The notes: generated from the sequence alone by a model not told the origin. DNA of 33,811 nucleotides from an uncultured Lachnospiraceae bacterium (GCA_902770965.1 CACXUY010000018.1:1-33811); one strand, 5' to 3'; shown: positions 24,749-33,045, counted from the stretch's first letter. Numbers and translations: made by a program.

Positions 24749-26474
24749 TGATGTCAAGATCTCGGCGGAGCGTTTCATGCATAACGGTATGATGAAGGTC
24801 TTGTCTATCCTGCTGTCAGTCTTGATATGGATGGTGGTCGTCAATATCAACAATCCGTCGCAGACAGTCACTATTTCAGGCATACCTATACAGATAGTTA
24901 ACGATGATGTACTGAAGAATGAAGGCAGTGTCTACAGGATAGTGGGCAGTCAGAGGGCATCGGTGAGGGTGAATGCCAGACGTTCGATCACATCGTCGCT
25001 TAAATCATCGGACTTTACCGCGATAGCGGATTTTAACAATATTTTTCGTATGAACCAGGTTCCTGTTACCGTGACCTGCCAGAACACAGAGGTATCTCCT
25101 TCGAATATCACTCTTCTCACCACGAGCCTTGAAATAGAGATGGAATCGATCAAGTCGAAGACCGTGAAGGTGGAGGTCCTGACCGTAGGCACCCCTGCCG
25201 AAGGCTACACCATAGGCGAGATATCCACCAACAGGAACAGCGTGACGGTAACCGCGCCCGAATCACTTATAGACAAGCTGAGATCCGCTACCATGACCGT
25301 GAATGTGGATGGGGCATCGCAGTCCTTGAACGTCACAAGGGAGCTTGTGCTAAGAGACGCGTATGGGATAGACCTGCTTGGGGGAGATGAATATAGCCTG
25401 AGTGATGTCGAGCTGAGCGTGAACATGGTGAGGGCATCCATAGAGATATTGAACACGACATCCGTGGGTCTCAGCGCGGTCGTAAAAGACACCAACAGGG
25501 TAGCTCCCGGCTACAGATATACCGGTGTTACCATTAAGCCTGAGAAGATAAATGTCTCTGGCCTGAAGGCCACGCTGGCAGCTATATCCAGCATAGAGAT
25601 ACAGGACGATCAGCTGACGGTCAATGGGGCTACCGAGAACGTGACCGTTGTGCTTGACATCAATAATTATCTTCCGGACGGAGTTTATCTGACGGACAAT
25701 AACTCCGGCACGGTCAGCGTTACCATGAGGATAGAGGAGCTTGAACAGCGCACCATCCAGATGCCAACCAAGGATATTACAGTGAATAATGTTCCGGAGG
25801 GGCTTGAATATTCATTTGTCTCAGAGACGTACAGCCTGACGGTGTCGGGACTTGGAGGGGACATAGATCTGCTTGGGAACGGAGTCATGAAGGCTTCGGT
25901 TGATCTGGCATCCCATGACCATCCGGGTGAATACAATCTTATTGTCAAAGTCGAGCTTCCGGATGATTTTACTCAACTTGGAACATCGACTGTCAGAGTC
26001 CGTATCTTATCGCCCGAGACTGAGCCAGAGGGAGGCACTGCTTCAGATACTTCGGAAGCCGGGGAGACCGGGTCGGCTGATGAGGCGGATATTGCTGCTG
26101 ACGAGACGGAGGCACTGAATCGGAACGGCGCCGCGCTTCCGGAAGTAACTGCCGAGGATGTGTCCGTTTCGACAGCTGAGGATGTGGCTGCGGCGGGCAC
26201 AGATGATACGGCAGGTACTCACGATGCTGCCGATGCTGATGATGTGGCCGGCGCGGACGGCGTAACCGGCTCGGCTCATGTGTCCGGCGCTGACGGTGTA
26301 ACCGATTCGGATCATGTGACCGGTGCGGGCGGAGTAACCGGCTCGGATCATGCTGCCGGTTCGGACGGAGCTTCCGATTCGGCTGATATGGCCGGCGCAG
26401 GAAGTGCAGTAAGCATATATGACGTGATCGTGACGGAATCTATAGTGGGAGGGGCTTCGGAGGTAATAATATGA
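24735..26474 (+). CDS. cdaR: YbbR-domain regulator of CdaA, with a repetitive acidic tail
   Basis: CdaR proteins are anchored outside the membrane and modulate CdaA. This 579-residue protein has one N-terminal segment (VLSILLSVLIWMVVVNI) followed by NNPSQTVTISGIPIQIVN and about four YbbR repeats up to roughly residue 420; repeated patterns such as KTVKVEV-GTPAEGY and IQMPTKDITVNNVPEGLEY mark them. The last 150 or so residues are low-complexity, rich in Ala, Asp, Gly, Ser and Thr, and include four 12-residue units; this tail is unusual. The start is ATG 24735, or GTG 24732, both within reach of GGAGGG. It overlaps cdaA, and its stop overlaps the next gene as ATGA. Confidence 0.93.
   Translation: MKKNDDVKISAERFMHNGMMKVLSILLSVLIWMVVVNINNPSQTVTISGIPIQIVNDDVLKNEGSVYRIVGSQRASVRVNARRSITSSLKSSDFTAIADFNNIFRMNQVPVTVTCQNTEVSPSNITLLTTSLEIEMESIKSKTVKVEVLTVGTPAEGYTIGEISTNRNSVTVTAPESLIDKLRSATMTVNVDGASQSLNVTRELVLRDAYGIDLLGGDEYSLSDVELSVNMVRASIEILNTTSVGLSAVVKDTNRVAPGYRYTGVTIKPEKINVSGLKATLAAISSIEIQDDQLTVNGATENVTVVLDINNYLPDGVYLTDNNSGTVSVTMRIEELEQRTIQMPTKDITVNNVPEGLEYSFVSETYSLTVSGLGGDIDLLGNGVMKASVDLASHDHPGEYNLIVKVELPDDFTQLGTSTVRVRILSPETEPEGGTASDTSEAGETGSADEADIAADETEALNRNGAALPEVTAEDVSVSTAEDVAAAGTDDTAGTHDAADADDVAGADGVTGSAHVSGADGVTDSDHVTGAGGVTGSDHAAGSDGASDSADMAGAGSAVSIYDVIVTESIVGGASEVII
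26247..26390 (+). repeat. Four 36-bp in-frame repeats in the cdaR tail
   Basis: Units start at 26247, 26283, 26319 and 26355 and encode variants of AGADGVTGSAHV: SGADGVTDSDHV, TGAGGVTGSDHA and AGSDGASDSADM. A fifth begins at 26391. The DNA is less conserved than an exact tandem copy, so the array is not recent. Confidence 0.85.
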
Positions 26475-26731
26475 TATCTCGTAAGATAGTCATAGAGACG
26501 AAGCTTGGGCTTCACTTAAGGCCCGCCGGTATACTGTGCCAGAGAGCCCAGGATTTTGCATGTAGCGTGGCGATAGAGGCCGGGGGCGACAGGGTCAATG
26601 GCAAGAGCGTCATAAGCATCCTGGGAGTCGGTATTAAGACAGGTGATGAGATAGAACTGATATGCGACGGACCTGATGAGACAGAGGCCCTTGATGTTCT
26701 GACTCAGGTCATAGAGCATGGGTTGGAGTGA
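26471..26731 (+). CDS. HPr-like phosphocarrier protein
   Basis: The 86-residue protein has the HPr fold signature LGLHLRPAG with H15, the residue phosphorylated by enzyme I, and VNGKSVISILGVG with S46, the site used by HPr kinase. Both are at the canonical positions. It may be the general sugar-transport HPr or a regulatory paralogue of the Crh type; Crh lacks His15, which argues against that. Its start overlaps the cdaR stop (ATGA) and it has GGAGGT upstream, so it is translated from the c-di-AMP operon. No enzyme I gene is in the window. Confidence 0.93.
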   Translation: MISRKIVIETKLGLHLRPAGILCQRAQDFACSVAIEAGGDRVNGKSVISILGVGIKTGDEIELICDGPDETEALDVLTQVIEHGLE

Positions 26732-26754
26732 ATACGCCCGGACCACAGAGCATA

Positions 26755-26783
26755 TTGACATCCGGGGGCGTATAGCATAATAT
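26755..26783 (+). promoter_or_regulatory. Candidate leuA promoter inside an imperfect inverted repeat
   Basis: TTGACA (26755-26760), 17 bases, TAATAT (26778-26783). The -35 lies in the loop of an inverted repeat made of TACGCCCGGA (26733-26742) and TCCGGGGGCGTA (26761-26772), which may also end the preceding operon or serve as an operator. A leader of about 270 bases follows. I found no T-box, leucine-rich leader peptide or other known element in it, only the repeat at 26969-27011. Confidence 0.45.
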
Positions 26784-26968
26784 GTTGTATTATGTAAACC
26801 TGCATGCCAGGCAGCCGACAACACCATGTATATAACGTTCTGTGGATTGCCCCGCACTGTGCGCTCCCGCAATCTGCATCATGTATGCGCATTTTTCATC
26901 GGTTTCGCCGACCCATGCTCATACGTGTAAGCGTCAATAGAGCGTGTTTTAAAGATATTATTTGCCCT

Positions 26969-27011
26969 GTTACGTGCGCGGCATCCCGAGTCCGGGGTGC
27001 TGCATGGTTAC
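26969..27011. repeat. Dispersed palindromic element upstream of leuA
   Basis: GCGGCATCCCGAGTCCGGGG then TGCTGCATGGTTAC keeps the core and loop of the family; the left arm GTTACGTGC is partly decayed. It ends about 30 bases before the leuA ribosome site. Confidence 0.8.
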
Positions 27012-27056
27012 AAGGATTTATGATTTATGAATGATAAATGATAGGAGAAAAGAAAA

Positions 27057-28724
27057 ATGCTTAACTATTCAAAGTACAGGAGAAATCCCGTTCTCCACTA
27101 TCCTGAAAGGCAGTGGCCTGACAAAGAGATCCAGAGAGCACCTATATGGTGCAGCGTTGACCTTAGGGACGGAAACCAGGCTCTGGTCGAACCCATGGTC
27201 GTTTCAGAAAAAATAGAATTCTTCAACCTGCTGGTAAAGCTTGGTTTTAAGGAGATAGAGGTCGGTTTTCCCTCCGCCTCACAGCTGGAATATGATTTCC
27301 TCCGCACTCTGGTGGAGCGCAGGCTCATCCCCGCGGACGTTACGGTACAGGTGCTGACACAGTGCCGCGAGCATCTCATCCGCAGGACATTTGAGGCTCT
27401 TGAGGGCATTCCTCAGGCCATAGTGCATATATATAACTCCACCTCGATCCTTCAGCGCGATGTTGTGTTCGGGAAGAGCAAGGAGGAGATACTCAAGATC
27501 GCCGTTGACGGCGTGAAGATGGTGAAGGATAACATGAGGTTCTATCCCGGCAAGGTCATTCTTGAGTATTCACCCGAGAGCTTTACCGGCACCGAGATGG
27601 AGTATGCCCTTGAGGTCTGTGAGGCGGTGCAGGAGGAGTGGGGAACGAGTCCTGACAACAAGATCATAATCAACCTGCCTGCCACCGTCGAGATGACCAC
27701 TCCGAATGTCTATGCTGATCAGATAGAGTGGATGAGCACCCATTTTAAAAAGCGCGATGAGATCATCCTCTCTGTCCACCCTCATAACGACAGAGGCACC
27801 GGCGTCGCCGCCACGGAGCTCGCGCTTCTTGCCGGCGCGGACCGCGTCGAGGGAACACTTCTTGGAAACGGTGAGAGAACGGGCAACGTCGATATAACCA
27901 CTATCGCCTATAATATGTTCTCGCAGGGCATCAATCCTCACCTGAACCTTGAGAATGTCAACGAGATAGTCGCTGTATATGAGCATTGCTGTAAGATGAA
28001 GGTCGGCGAGCGCCATCCTTATGCCGGCACTCTTGTATTTACCGCTTTCTCAGGCTCGCATCAGGATGCCATCAACAAGGGCATGAAGGCTATGCGCGAG
28101 CAGCATCCGGACCGCTGGGAGGTTCCTTATCTTCCCATCGACCCTTCTGATCTTGGCAGGGTCTATGAGCCTATCGTCCGCATAAACAGCCAGTCAGGAA
28201 AGGGAGGCGTTGCCTTCGTCATGGAGTCGTATTTTGGCTTCAAGCTTCCTAAAGAAATGCAGAGGGAGTTCGCGGATGCCATACAGCTTCGCGCGGAGGA
28301 GCATGGCGAGGTCTCATCGAAGGAGGTCTATGACACCTTCAATCGCGAGTATCTCAACCTCACTCAGCCTTTCGAGCTCATCCACTATGAGGTGACGGAT
28401 GTAGGCATGGATACGAACGCCAGGGTCGAGTTTTCATATATCGGCTCGCATTTCATCGGAGAAGGCATGGGAAATGGACCGCTTGACGCCATCAAGACAG
28501 CAGTCATGTCTAAGGTCAACCTCAGCTGTAAGATCAACGGCTATACTGAGCACGCGCTGACCTATGGTTCGAGGGCTGACGCGGCCGCCTATATTCAGCT
28601 CATGGATCTTGACAGCGGACGTGAATCCTTCGGCGTCGGCGTGAGCTCGAACATCACCAGAGCTTCTGTGAGGGCGTTCTTCAGTGCCTTGAACAGGGTC
28701 TACGGCAAGAAATCCAAGAAATGA
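27057..28724 (+). CDS. leuA: 2-isopropylmalate synthase (long form)
   Basis: LeuA condenses acetyl-CoA with 2-oxoisovalerate, the first step of leucine synthesis. The 555-residue length and the start NYSKYRRNPVLHYPERQWPD match the long (actinobacterial/clostridial) form. CSVDLRDGNQAL carries the metal-binding aspartate; EIEVGFPSASQLEYDF, SVHPHNDRGTGVAATELALL and GNGERTGNVDITTI complete the barrel. The C-terminal regulatory domain is present (VEFSYIGSHFIGEGMGNGPL), so leucine feedback is likely. AGGAGA precedes the ATG. The gene stands alone between a repeat-bearing leader and its own terminator, without leuB, leuC or leuD. Confidence 0.97.
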   Translation: MLNYSKYRRNPVLHYPERQWPDKEIQRAPIWCSVDLRDGNQALVEPMVVSEKIEFFNLLVKLGFKEIEVGFPSASQLEYDFLRTLVERRLIPADVTVQVLTQCREHLIRRTFEALEGIPQAIVHIYNSTSILQRDVVFGKSKEEILKIAVDGVKMVKDNMRFYPGKVILEYSPESFTGTEMEYALEVCEAVQEEWGTSPDNKIIINLPATVEMTTPNVYADQIEWMSTHFKKRDEIILSVHPHNDRGTGVAATELALLAGADRVEGTLLGNGERTGNVDITTIAYNMFSQGINPHLNLENVNEIVAVYEHCCKMKVGERHPYAGTLVFTAFSGSHQDAINKGMKAMREQHPDRWEVPYLPIDPSDLGRVYEPIVRINSQSGKGGVAFVMESYFGFKLPKEMQREFADAIQLRAEEHGEVSSKEVYDTFNREYLNLTQPFELIHYEVTDVGMDTNARVEFSYIGSHFIGEGMGNGPLDAIKTAVMSKVNLSCKINGYTEHALTYGSRADAAAYIQLMDLDSGRESFGVGVSSNITRASVRAFFSALNRVYGKKSKK

Positions 28725-28732
28725 ATAAATAT

Positions 28733-28776
28733 AAAAGAATGCGGAATCATCATTCCTCCCTCTGCGGTCTTTTTAT
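28733..28776 (+). terminator. Terminator of leuA
   Basis: AAAAGAATGCGGA (28733-28745) pairs with TCTGCGGTCTTTT (28761-28773) with a single mismatch and G-T pairs. The 3' arm ends in a T-run. Confidence 0.7.
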
Positions 28777-28826
28777 ATCGGCCCGGCGGGGGGAATGTTC
28801 GTATCAGTGTGTGGAGGCGCCCGCAT

Positions 28827-29390
28827 ATGAATAAGACGGAATTTTTGAAGGAACTGGAACGGTCGCTCGACGGTGAGGTTTCTTCCGGAACTGTGCTGGA
28901 TAACCTTCAGTATTATAATGACTATATCCGCAGCGAGCTTGAAAGGGGTCGCTCAGAAGAGGATATTCTCAACGAGCTGGGCGATCCCAGGCTTATAGCA
29001 AGATCGATCAAGGATGTAGTCAAAGCTGAGGAAAAGGAAGCCGGTGTCTGGTCTCCTGACATGGGCTATGTAAGCCGGGGGGATTGTGAAGAGGTTGTTT
29101 TCGACGGTTACGATGAGGATGGAACCGAGGAATACAGCGAGGCTCCCGAGTTTGAGAGTATGAACAGAGACAATCGTCCGCCCAGACAGCCCCATTTTGA
29201 TAAGTCGGTATGGGCGGGCTGGGATCTGCGCTTTATACTGATAACAGCCGCGGTCATAATGACTATATTGGTGATAGCGGGATTCTTCTTCAAGGCAGCC
29301 ATAAGCCTGCTGACCTCGAAGTGGTTCTGGGTGACATTGGCGATATGGTTTGCGGTGAGGTTTATAGTCAGGCACATGGACATGAGATAG
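28827..29390 (+). CDS. DUF1700 (HAAS)-type membrane protein
   Basis: The first 70 residues of this 187-residue protein form the HAAS pattern: MNKTEFLKELERSLDG, NLQYYNDYI, EEDILNELGDPRLIARSI. An acidic linker follows, then two membrane segments close together at about 132-152 (FILITAAVIMTILVIAGFFF) and 158-178. Proteins of this kind are often paired with PadR regulators and thought to sense or control membrane stress, but no PadR gene is near. I placed the start at 28827, ten bases after GGAGG; the frame is open further upstream. Confidence 0.82.
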   Translation: MNKTEFLKELERSLDGEVSSGTVLDNLQYYNDYIRSELERGRSEEDILNELGDPRLIARSIKDVVKAEEKEAGVWSPDMGYVSRGDCEEVVFDGYDEDGTEEYSEAPEFESMNRDNRPPRQPHFDKSVWAGWDLRFILITAAVIMTILVIAGFFFKAAISLLTSKWFWVTLAIWFAVRFIVRHMDMR

Positions 29391-29447
29391 CAGGCATGGT
29401 TCATCAACAGCGGCTGTCGCCGGAACCCGGGAGAGCCAAAGATATAT

Positions 29448-29551
29448 GACGATAGCGCGCGATGCCGCATGAGAGGACGGCTGTGGCCGGGGGATGTCGG
29501 GACGACAAGCAACGTCAGACGATAAGCGCGCGATGCCGCATGAGAGGTCGG
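29448..29551 (+). repeat. Near-identical 33-bp direct repeats before the RNA methyltransferase gene
   Basis: GACGATAGCGCGCGATGCCG then CATGAGAGGACGG (29448-29480) recurs with one inserted A and one substitution at 29518-29551. The 177-base gap has no other clear feature. Confidence 0.85.
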
Positions 29552-29567
29552 ATACCGGAGGGAGAAA

Positions 29568-30791
29568 GTGGAAGACAGGCAATTAGAATGGATCGCGCCC
29601 TGCCATTTCGGGCTTGAGGCTGTGTGCCGCAGGGAGATAGAGGCTTTGGGACTGAAGGTCAGCCGTGTCGAGGATGGCAAGGTGAGTTTTGAGGGAGATG
29701 CCTTCGCAGGCTGCCGGGCGAATATAAATCTTAGGACAGCCGAGAGAGTGCTTCTGAAAGCGGCTGAGTTCGAGGCCAGAACCTTTGATGAGCTGTTTGA
29801 GAAGACGAAGGCATGTCCTTGGGAGGATTTCATTCCCCGGGACGGCAGGTTCTGGGTCACGAAGGCCACCTCTGTCAACAGCAAGCTTTTTTCACCTTCG
29901 GATATACAGTCTATAATGAAGAAAGCCATGGTCGAGAGGCTCAAACAGGTCTATGGTATCGAGTGGTTCGATGAAAGCGGCGCTTCATACCCGATAAGGG
30001 TGAACATACTTAAGGACAGAGTGACTGTCGGCATTGATACCAGCGGCGAGTCCCTGCACAAGAGAGGCTACCGCACCTGGGTCTCCGCAGCGCCGGTTAC
30101 GGAGACGCTGGCAGCGGCATTGATCATGCTGACTCCATGGAAAGGCGACAGGATTTTCGTCGATCCTTTCTGCGGCAGCGGCACATTTTGTATAGAAGCC
30201 GCGCTTATGGCGGCTAACATCGCTCCCGGCGTGGAGAGGAATTTTACCGGTGAGACCTGGAAGGGACTGATGCCGGCCAGGTTATGGAGTCGGGCAAGGG
30301 ACGAGGCGCTGTCTCTTGAGAGGCAGCCGGAGGACACGGACATCCAGGGCTATGATATCGACCCTGAGATCGTTAAGGCAGCAAGAAGCAATGCCAGGAA
30401 CGCAGGTGTTGACCATCTGATTCATTTTCAGCAAAGACCTGTAAGCTTGCTGAGCCATCCCGGAAAATATGGTTTTCTTTTCATGAATCCGCCTTACGGC
30501 GAGAGGATGGAAGACAGAGAGTCGCTGCCGGAGCTTTACCGCACGATAGGGGAGAGATTACGATTTCTGGAAACATGGTCGGCGAATATTCTCACGGGGT
30601 ATGAGGACGCGGAGAAATACATAGGCAGAAAAGCGGATAAGAACCGGAAGATATATAATGGGATGCTGAAGACCCGTTTCTATCAGTTCCAGGGACCCAG
30701 GCCGCCCAGAAGAAAAACGTATGGTGATCATACGTCAACGCGGGACGCGCAGCATCCGGGGTCTGAGGCGCCGAATAGTTACAAAGCATGA
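29568..30791 (+). CDS. THUMP-domain RNA N2-guanine methyltransferase (RlmL N-domain / YpsC type)
   Basis: The 407-residue protein has an N-terminal ferredoxin-like and THUMP part (LEWIAPCHFGLEAVCRREIE to about residue 160). A Rossmann methyltransferase domain follows, with DPFCGSGTFCIEAALMAANI (SAM loop), the QGYDIDPEIVKAARSNA acidic loop and N307-P-P-Y-G-E-R. These enzymes methylate guanosine in 23S rRNA (G2445-type); that is the likely target here. The start codon is GTG with GGAGGGAG at good spacing. The last dozen or so residues (DAQHPGSEAPNSYKA) are encoded by a dispersed palindromic element, so the natural C-terminus has been replaced or extended. Confidence 0.93.
   Translation: MEDRQLEWIAPCHFGLEAVCRREIEALGLKVSRVEDGKVSFEGDAFAGCRANINLRTAERVLLKAAEFEARTFDELFEKTKACPWEDFIPRDGRFWVTKATSVNSKLFSPSDIQSIMKKAMVERLKQVYGIEWFDESGASYPIRVNILKDRVTVGIDTSGESLHKRGYRTWVSAAPVTETLAAALIMLTPWKGDRIFVDPFCGSGTFCIEAALMAANIAPGVERNFTGETWKGLMPARLWSRARDEALSLERQPEDTDIQGYDIDPEIVKAARSNARNAGVDHLIHFQQRPVSLLSHPGKYGFLFMNPPYGERMEDRESLPELYRTIGERLRFLETWSANILTGYEDAEKYIGRKADKNRKIYNGMLKTRFYQFQGPRPPRRKTYGDHTSTRDAQHPGSEAPNSYKA
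30750..30784. repeat. Dispersed palindromic element inside the 3' end of the methyltransferase gene
   Basis: CAGCATCCGGGGTCTGAGGC then GCCGAATAGTTACAA matches the right half and loop of the family. It lies in frame and codes for the last residues before the stop at 30789. Confidence 0.8.
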
Positions 30792-30859
30792 TAAATGAGG
30801 CTTTCTTGCTTATTCTTCGGTTGGGGCATATCGTATTATAGGATGTCGGAGATAGAGAA

Positions 30860-31480
30860 ATGATAAAAGATATCGTTTTTGCCACAGCAAATGAGCATAA
30901 GATGATAGAGATCAGGGAGATACTTGCGGACTTGGGTGTTCCGGTCAGATCCATGAAGGAAGTCGGCATAGACCCGGTTATCAATGAGAATGGGGAGACC
31001 TTCGAAGAGAATGCCATAATTAAGGCGAGAGCGGTTCATGAGCTGCTGCCTGAATCTCTGATACTGGCAGATGATTCAGGGCTTGAGGTAGACGCTCTGG
31101 GTAAAGAACCCGGAGTATATTCCTCGAGATGGCTCGGGGAGGATACCTCATATGACGTAAAGAACGCCGAGATCATACGAAGGCTTGAGGGACTGCGCGG
31201 CAGTGAGAGGAGCGCTCGTTTCCGTTGTGCCATCGCGGCAGTCTTTCCGGACGGTACGGAGGCCATGGCTGACGGAAGGATAGAGGGCGAGATAGGTTTT
31301 GAACAGGCAGGCGCCAATGGATTCGGTTATGATCCTATTTTCTATCTTCCGTCCAGGGGCGTGACTACAGCCCAGCTGCCACCGGAAGAGAAGAACAAGA
31401 TAAGCCATCGCGGCAGGGCGCTTGAGGAGATCAAGCCTCTGATAATGAGATGGATAAGCGAGACCGCCGCCGGCATGTAG
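30860..31480 (+). CDS. rdgB: XTP/dITP diphosphatase (RdgB/HAM1)
   Basis: The enzyme hydrolyses non-canonical purine triphosphates (XTP, dITP) to the monophosphate, keeping them out of DNA and RNA. The 206-residue protein starts IVFATANEHKMIEI (the substrate loop) and has ENAIIKARAV, LADDSGLEVDALGKEPGVYS with the catalytic acidic residues, and GANGFGYDPIF plus NKISHRGRAL near the end. All are standard. GGAGATAGAG lies before the ATG. It precedes a YfcE-type phosphoesterase gene, an order also known in Bacillus (ysnA-ysnB). Confidence 0.97.
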   Translation: MIKDIVFATANEHKMIEIREILADLGVPVRSMKEVGIDPVINENGETFEENAIIKARAVHELLPESLILADDSGLEVDALGKEPGVYSSRWLGEDTSYDVKNAEIIRRLEGLRGSERSARFRCAIAAVFPDGTEAMADGRIEGEIGFEQAGANGFGYDPIFYLPSRGVTTAQLPPEEKNKISHRGRALEEIKPLIMRWISETAAGM

Positions 31481-31618
31481 GTTTATATAGGTAGCTCGCA
31501 CAGATGGGATGCCTTGTGTGGGATCGGTAACTAAGTGAGTGGCGCAAAAAGAAGGGATTGGTTACCAAGAGAGCGATGTCTATGGCGGGAGCGATAACTA
31601 AGAGAGCTAAGCTTAAAA

Positions 31619-31717
31619 CGAGAACATAAAGCGAGAACATAAGGCGAGAACATAAGGCGAGAACATAAAGCGAGAATATAAAGCGAGAACATAAAGCGAG
31701 AATATAAAGCGAGAACC
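31619..31717 (+). repeat. 13-bp minisatellite between rdgB and the phosphoesterase gene
   Basis: Seven full units with consensus CGAGAACATAAAG start at 31619 and every 13 bases to 31697, with a partial eighth. Single-base variants (AATATA, AAGG) are scattered. The stretch before it (31500-31618) carries looser, older-looking relatives such as GATAACTAAGAGAGC. The 345-base gap has no gene that I can support. Confidence 0.92.
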
Positions 31718-31825
31718 TTTGACGTGGGTCATAAAGACTTTAGCGTTATGAGCAGTTTCGCGATATATTTATAGGGTATGGGACTATTTACGAGATGGTT
31801 TGACAGGCAGGAGCAAAGGATTGAT

Positions 31826-32314
31826 ATGAACAGCAGAAGGATATTGCTGATAAGTGACACCCATGGCCGGCTCAAGTGGCTGCCCGACGCGCTGAGAAAG
31901 GCGGGGCGCATAGACATGGTACTGCACATGGGTGATTCCGTGGGCGGATTGAAGGAAATAGAGACCATGGCGAAGGTGCCGGTCATAGGTGTCCGGGGCA
32001 ATTGCGATTATATGACCAGCCTTGACAGGGATGTGGAGATAAATATCAGCGGTCTTCCTATATTTATCACACATGGACATAATTATTATGTCGGCTCAGG
32101 TCTGGATATGCTCCAGGACGAAGCCGAGAGAAGATGCGTGAGGATAGCCTGCTTCGGCCACACTCATGTACCTTTCTGCAAGGAGATCAACGGCATCATA
32201 TATGTCAATCCGGGCAGCCTCTCACAGCCACGGCAGGAGGGGCGGAAGCCTTCTTATGCTTTGCTTGAGATCGATGAAGAAGGACGGCCTTCTATAGTGA
32301 TGCGCTGTCTGTGA
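31826..32314 (+). CDS. YfcE/MJ0936-type metallophosphoesterase
   Basis: The 162-residue protein has the two-metal phosphoesterase motifs: LLISDTHG, LHMGDSVGG, VRGNCDY, ITHGHNYYVG and CFGHTHVP, in that order. Family members cleave phosphodiesters in test assays, but the natural substrate is usually unknown. The start at 31826 gives the normal N-terminus (MNSRRILLISDTHG) and has AAAGGA seven bases upstream; the frame is open from 31778 but the extra residues have no family counterpart. It follows rdgB after the minisatellite, so that repeat could affect its expression. Confidence 0.92.
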   Translation: MNSRRILLISDTHGRLKWLPDALRKAGRIDMVLHMGDSVGGLKEIETMAKVPVIGVRGNCDYMTSLDRDVEINISGLPIFITHGHNYYVGSGLDMLQDEAERRCVRIACFGHTHVPFCKEINGIIYVNPGSLSQPRQEGRKPSYALLEIDEEGRPSIVMRCL

Positions 32315-32454
32315 AGACGTTATGAGGCTTGACATCCCGGCTTCGGGAGAAGCACGGGTCCGCGCAGCGGGCGAAAAGAACGAAGACATGGGCTTATATT
32401 CATGGCAGCGTCATGCGGGTCATGTAGGTTTAGCAGGTGTTGGGAGGTCTCACG

Positions 32455-33045
32455 ATGATAGTATTGGCATCTGCCTCTCCGAGGAGGAGGGAGCTGTTCG
32501 GGCTCATCGGTTATTCTTTTGAAGTGCGCGTTTCTTCCGCGGACGAGTCCATAGCCTCCGGCTTATCGCCCAAGGAGGCGGTTGAGATTTTGGCTAAAAG
32601 AAAGGCGGAAGCGGTTTTCGCGGAACGTCCCGACGACATAGTCATCGGAGCCGATACCATAGTCGTGGCGGATGACAGGATACTGGGGAAGCCCGTTGAT
32701 GAGGACGACGCGAAGCGAATGCTCCGCAGCCTTTCAGGAAGAAAGCACTGGGTGTACACCGGCGTCAACATCCTATCTAAGGAGCGGAGCGAGAGCTTCG
32801 TATCCGCCACCGAGGTCGAGTTCTATCCCCTCAGCGATGAGATGATCAGCACTTATGTGAGCACGCGTGAACCGATGGACAAGGCGGGAGCCTATGGAAT
32901 CCAAGGCCGCGGGGCAGTGCTTGTCAAGGGAATCTCAGGTGATTACTATACCGTCGTCGGGCTTCCTGTGGCTGAGCTGGCTCATCGTCTATGTGGCTTC
33001 GGCGTCCAGCCGCTTCAGTCTTTCAAAACATCAACGGACAGTTGA
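32455..33045 (+). CDS. maf: Maf-like nucleotide pyrophosphatase
   Basis: Maf proteins hydrolyse non-standard or pyrimidine nucleoside triphosphates such as dTTP and UTP, and overproduction blocks septation. The 196-residue protein starts MIVLASASPRRRELFGLIGY and has IGADTIVV, GKPVDEDDAKRMLRSLSG, and DKAGAYGIQGRGAVLVKGIS then GDYYTVVGLPV. All conserved parts are present. GGGAGG lies seven bases before the ATG at 32455, which sets the start. Together with rdgB it makes a nucleotide-cleaning pair. The residue pattern (YTGV rather than RTGV-type) does not let me name the preferred nucleotide. Confidence 0.95.
   Translation: MIVLASASPRRRELFGLIGYSFEVRVSSADESIASGLSPKEAVEILAKRKAEAVFAERPDDIVIGADTIVVADDRILGKPVDEDDAKRMLRSLSGRKHWVYTGVNILSKERSESFVSATEVEFYPLSDEMISTYVSTREPMDKAGAYGIQGRGAVLVKGISGDYYTVVGLPVAELAHRLCGFGVQPLQSFKTSTDS

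Noticed and set aside
26784..27056. T-box or leucine attenuator in the leuA leader
   Set aside because: No GGGTGG-type T-box core, no run of leucine codons in a short leader peptide and no terminator hairpin with a T-run was found.
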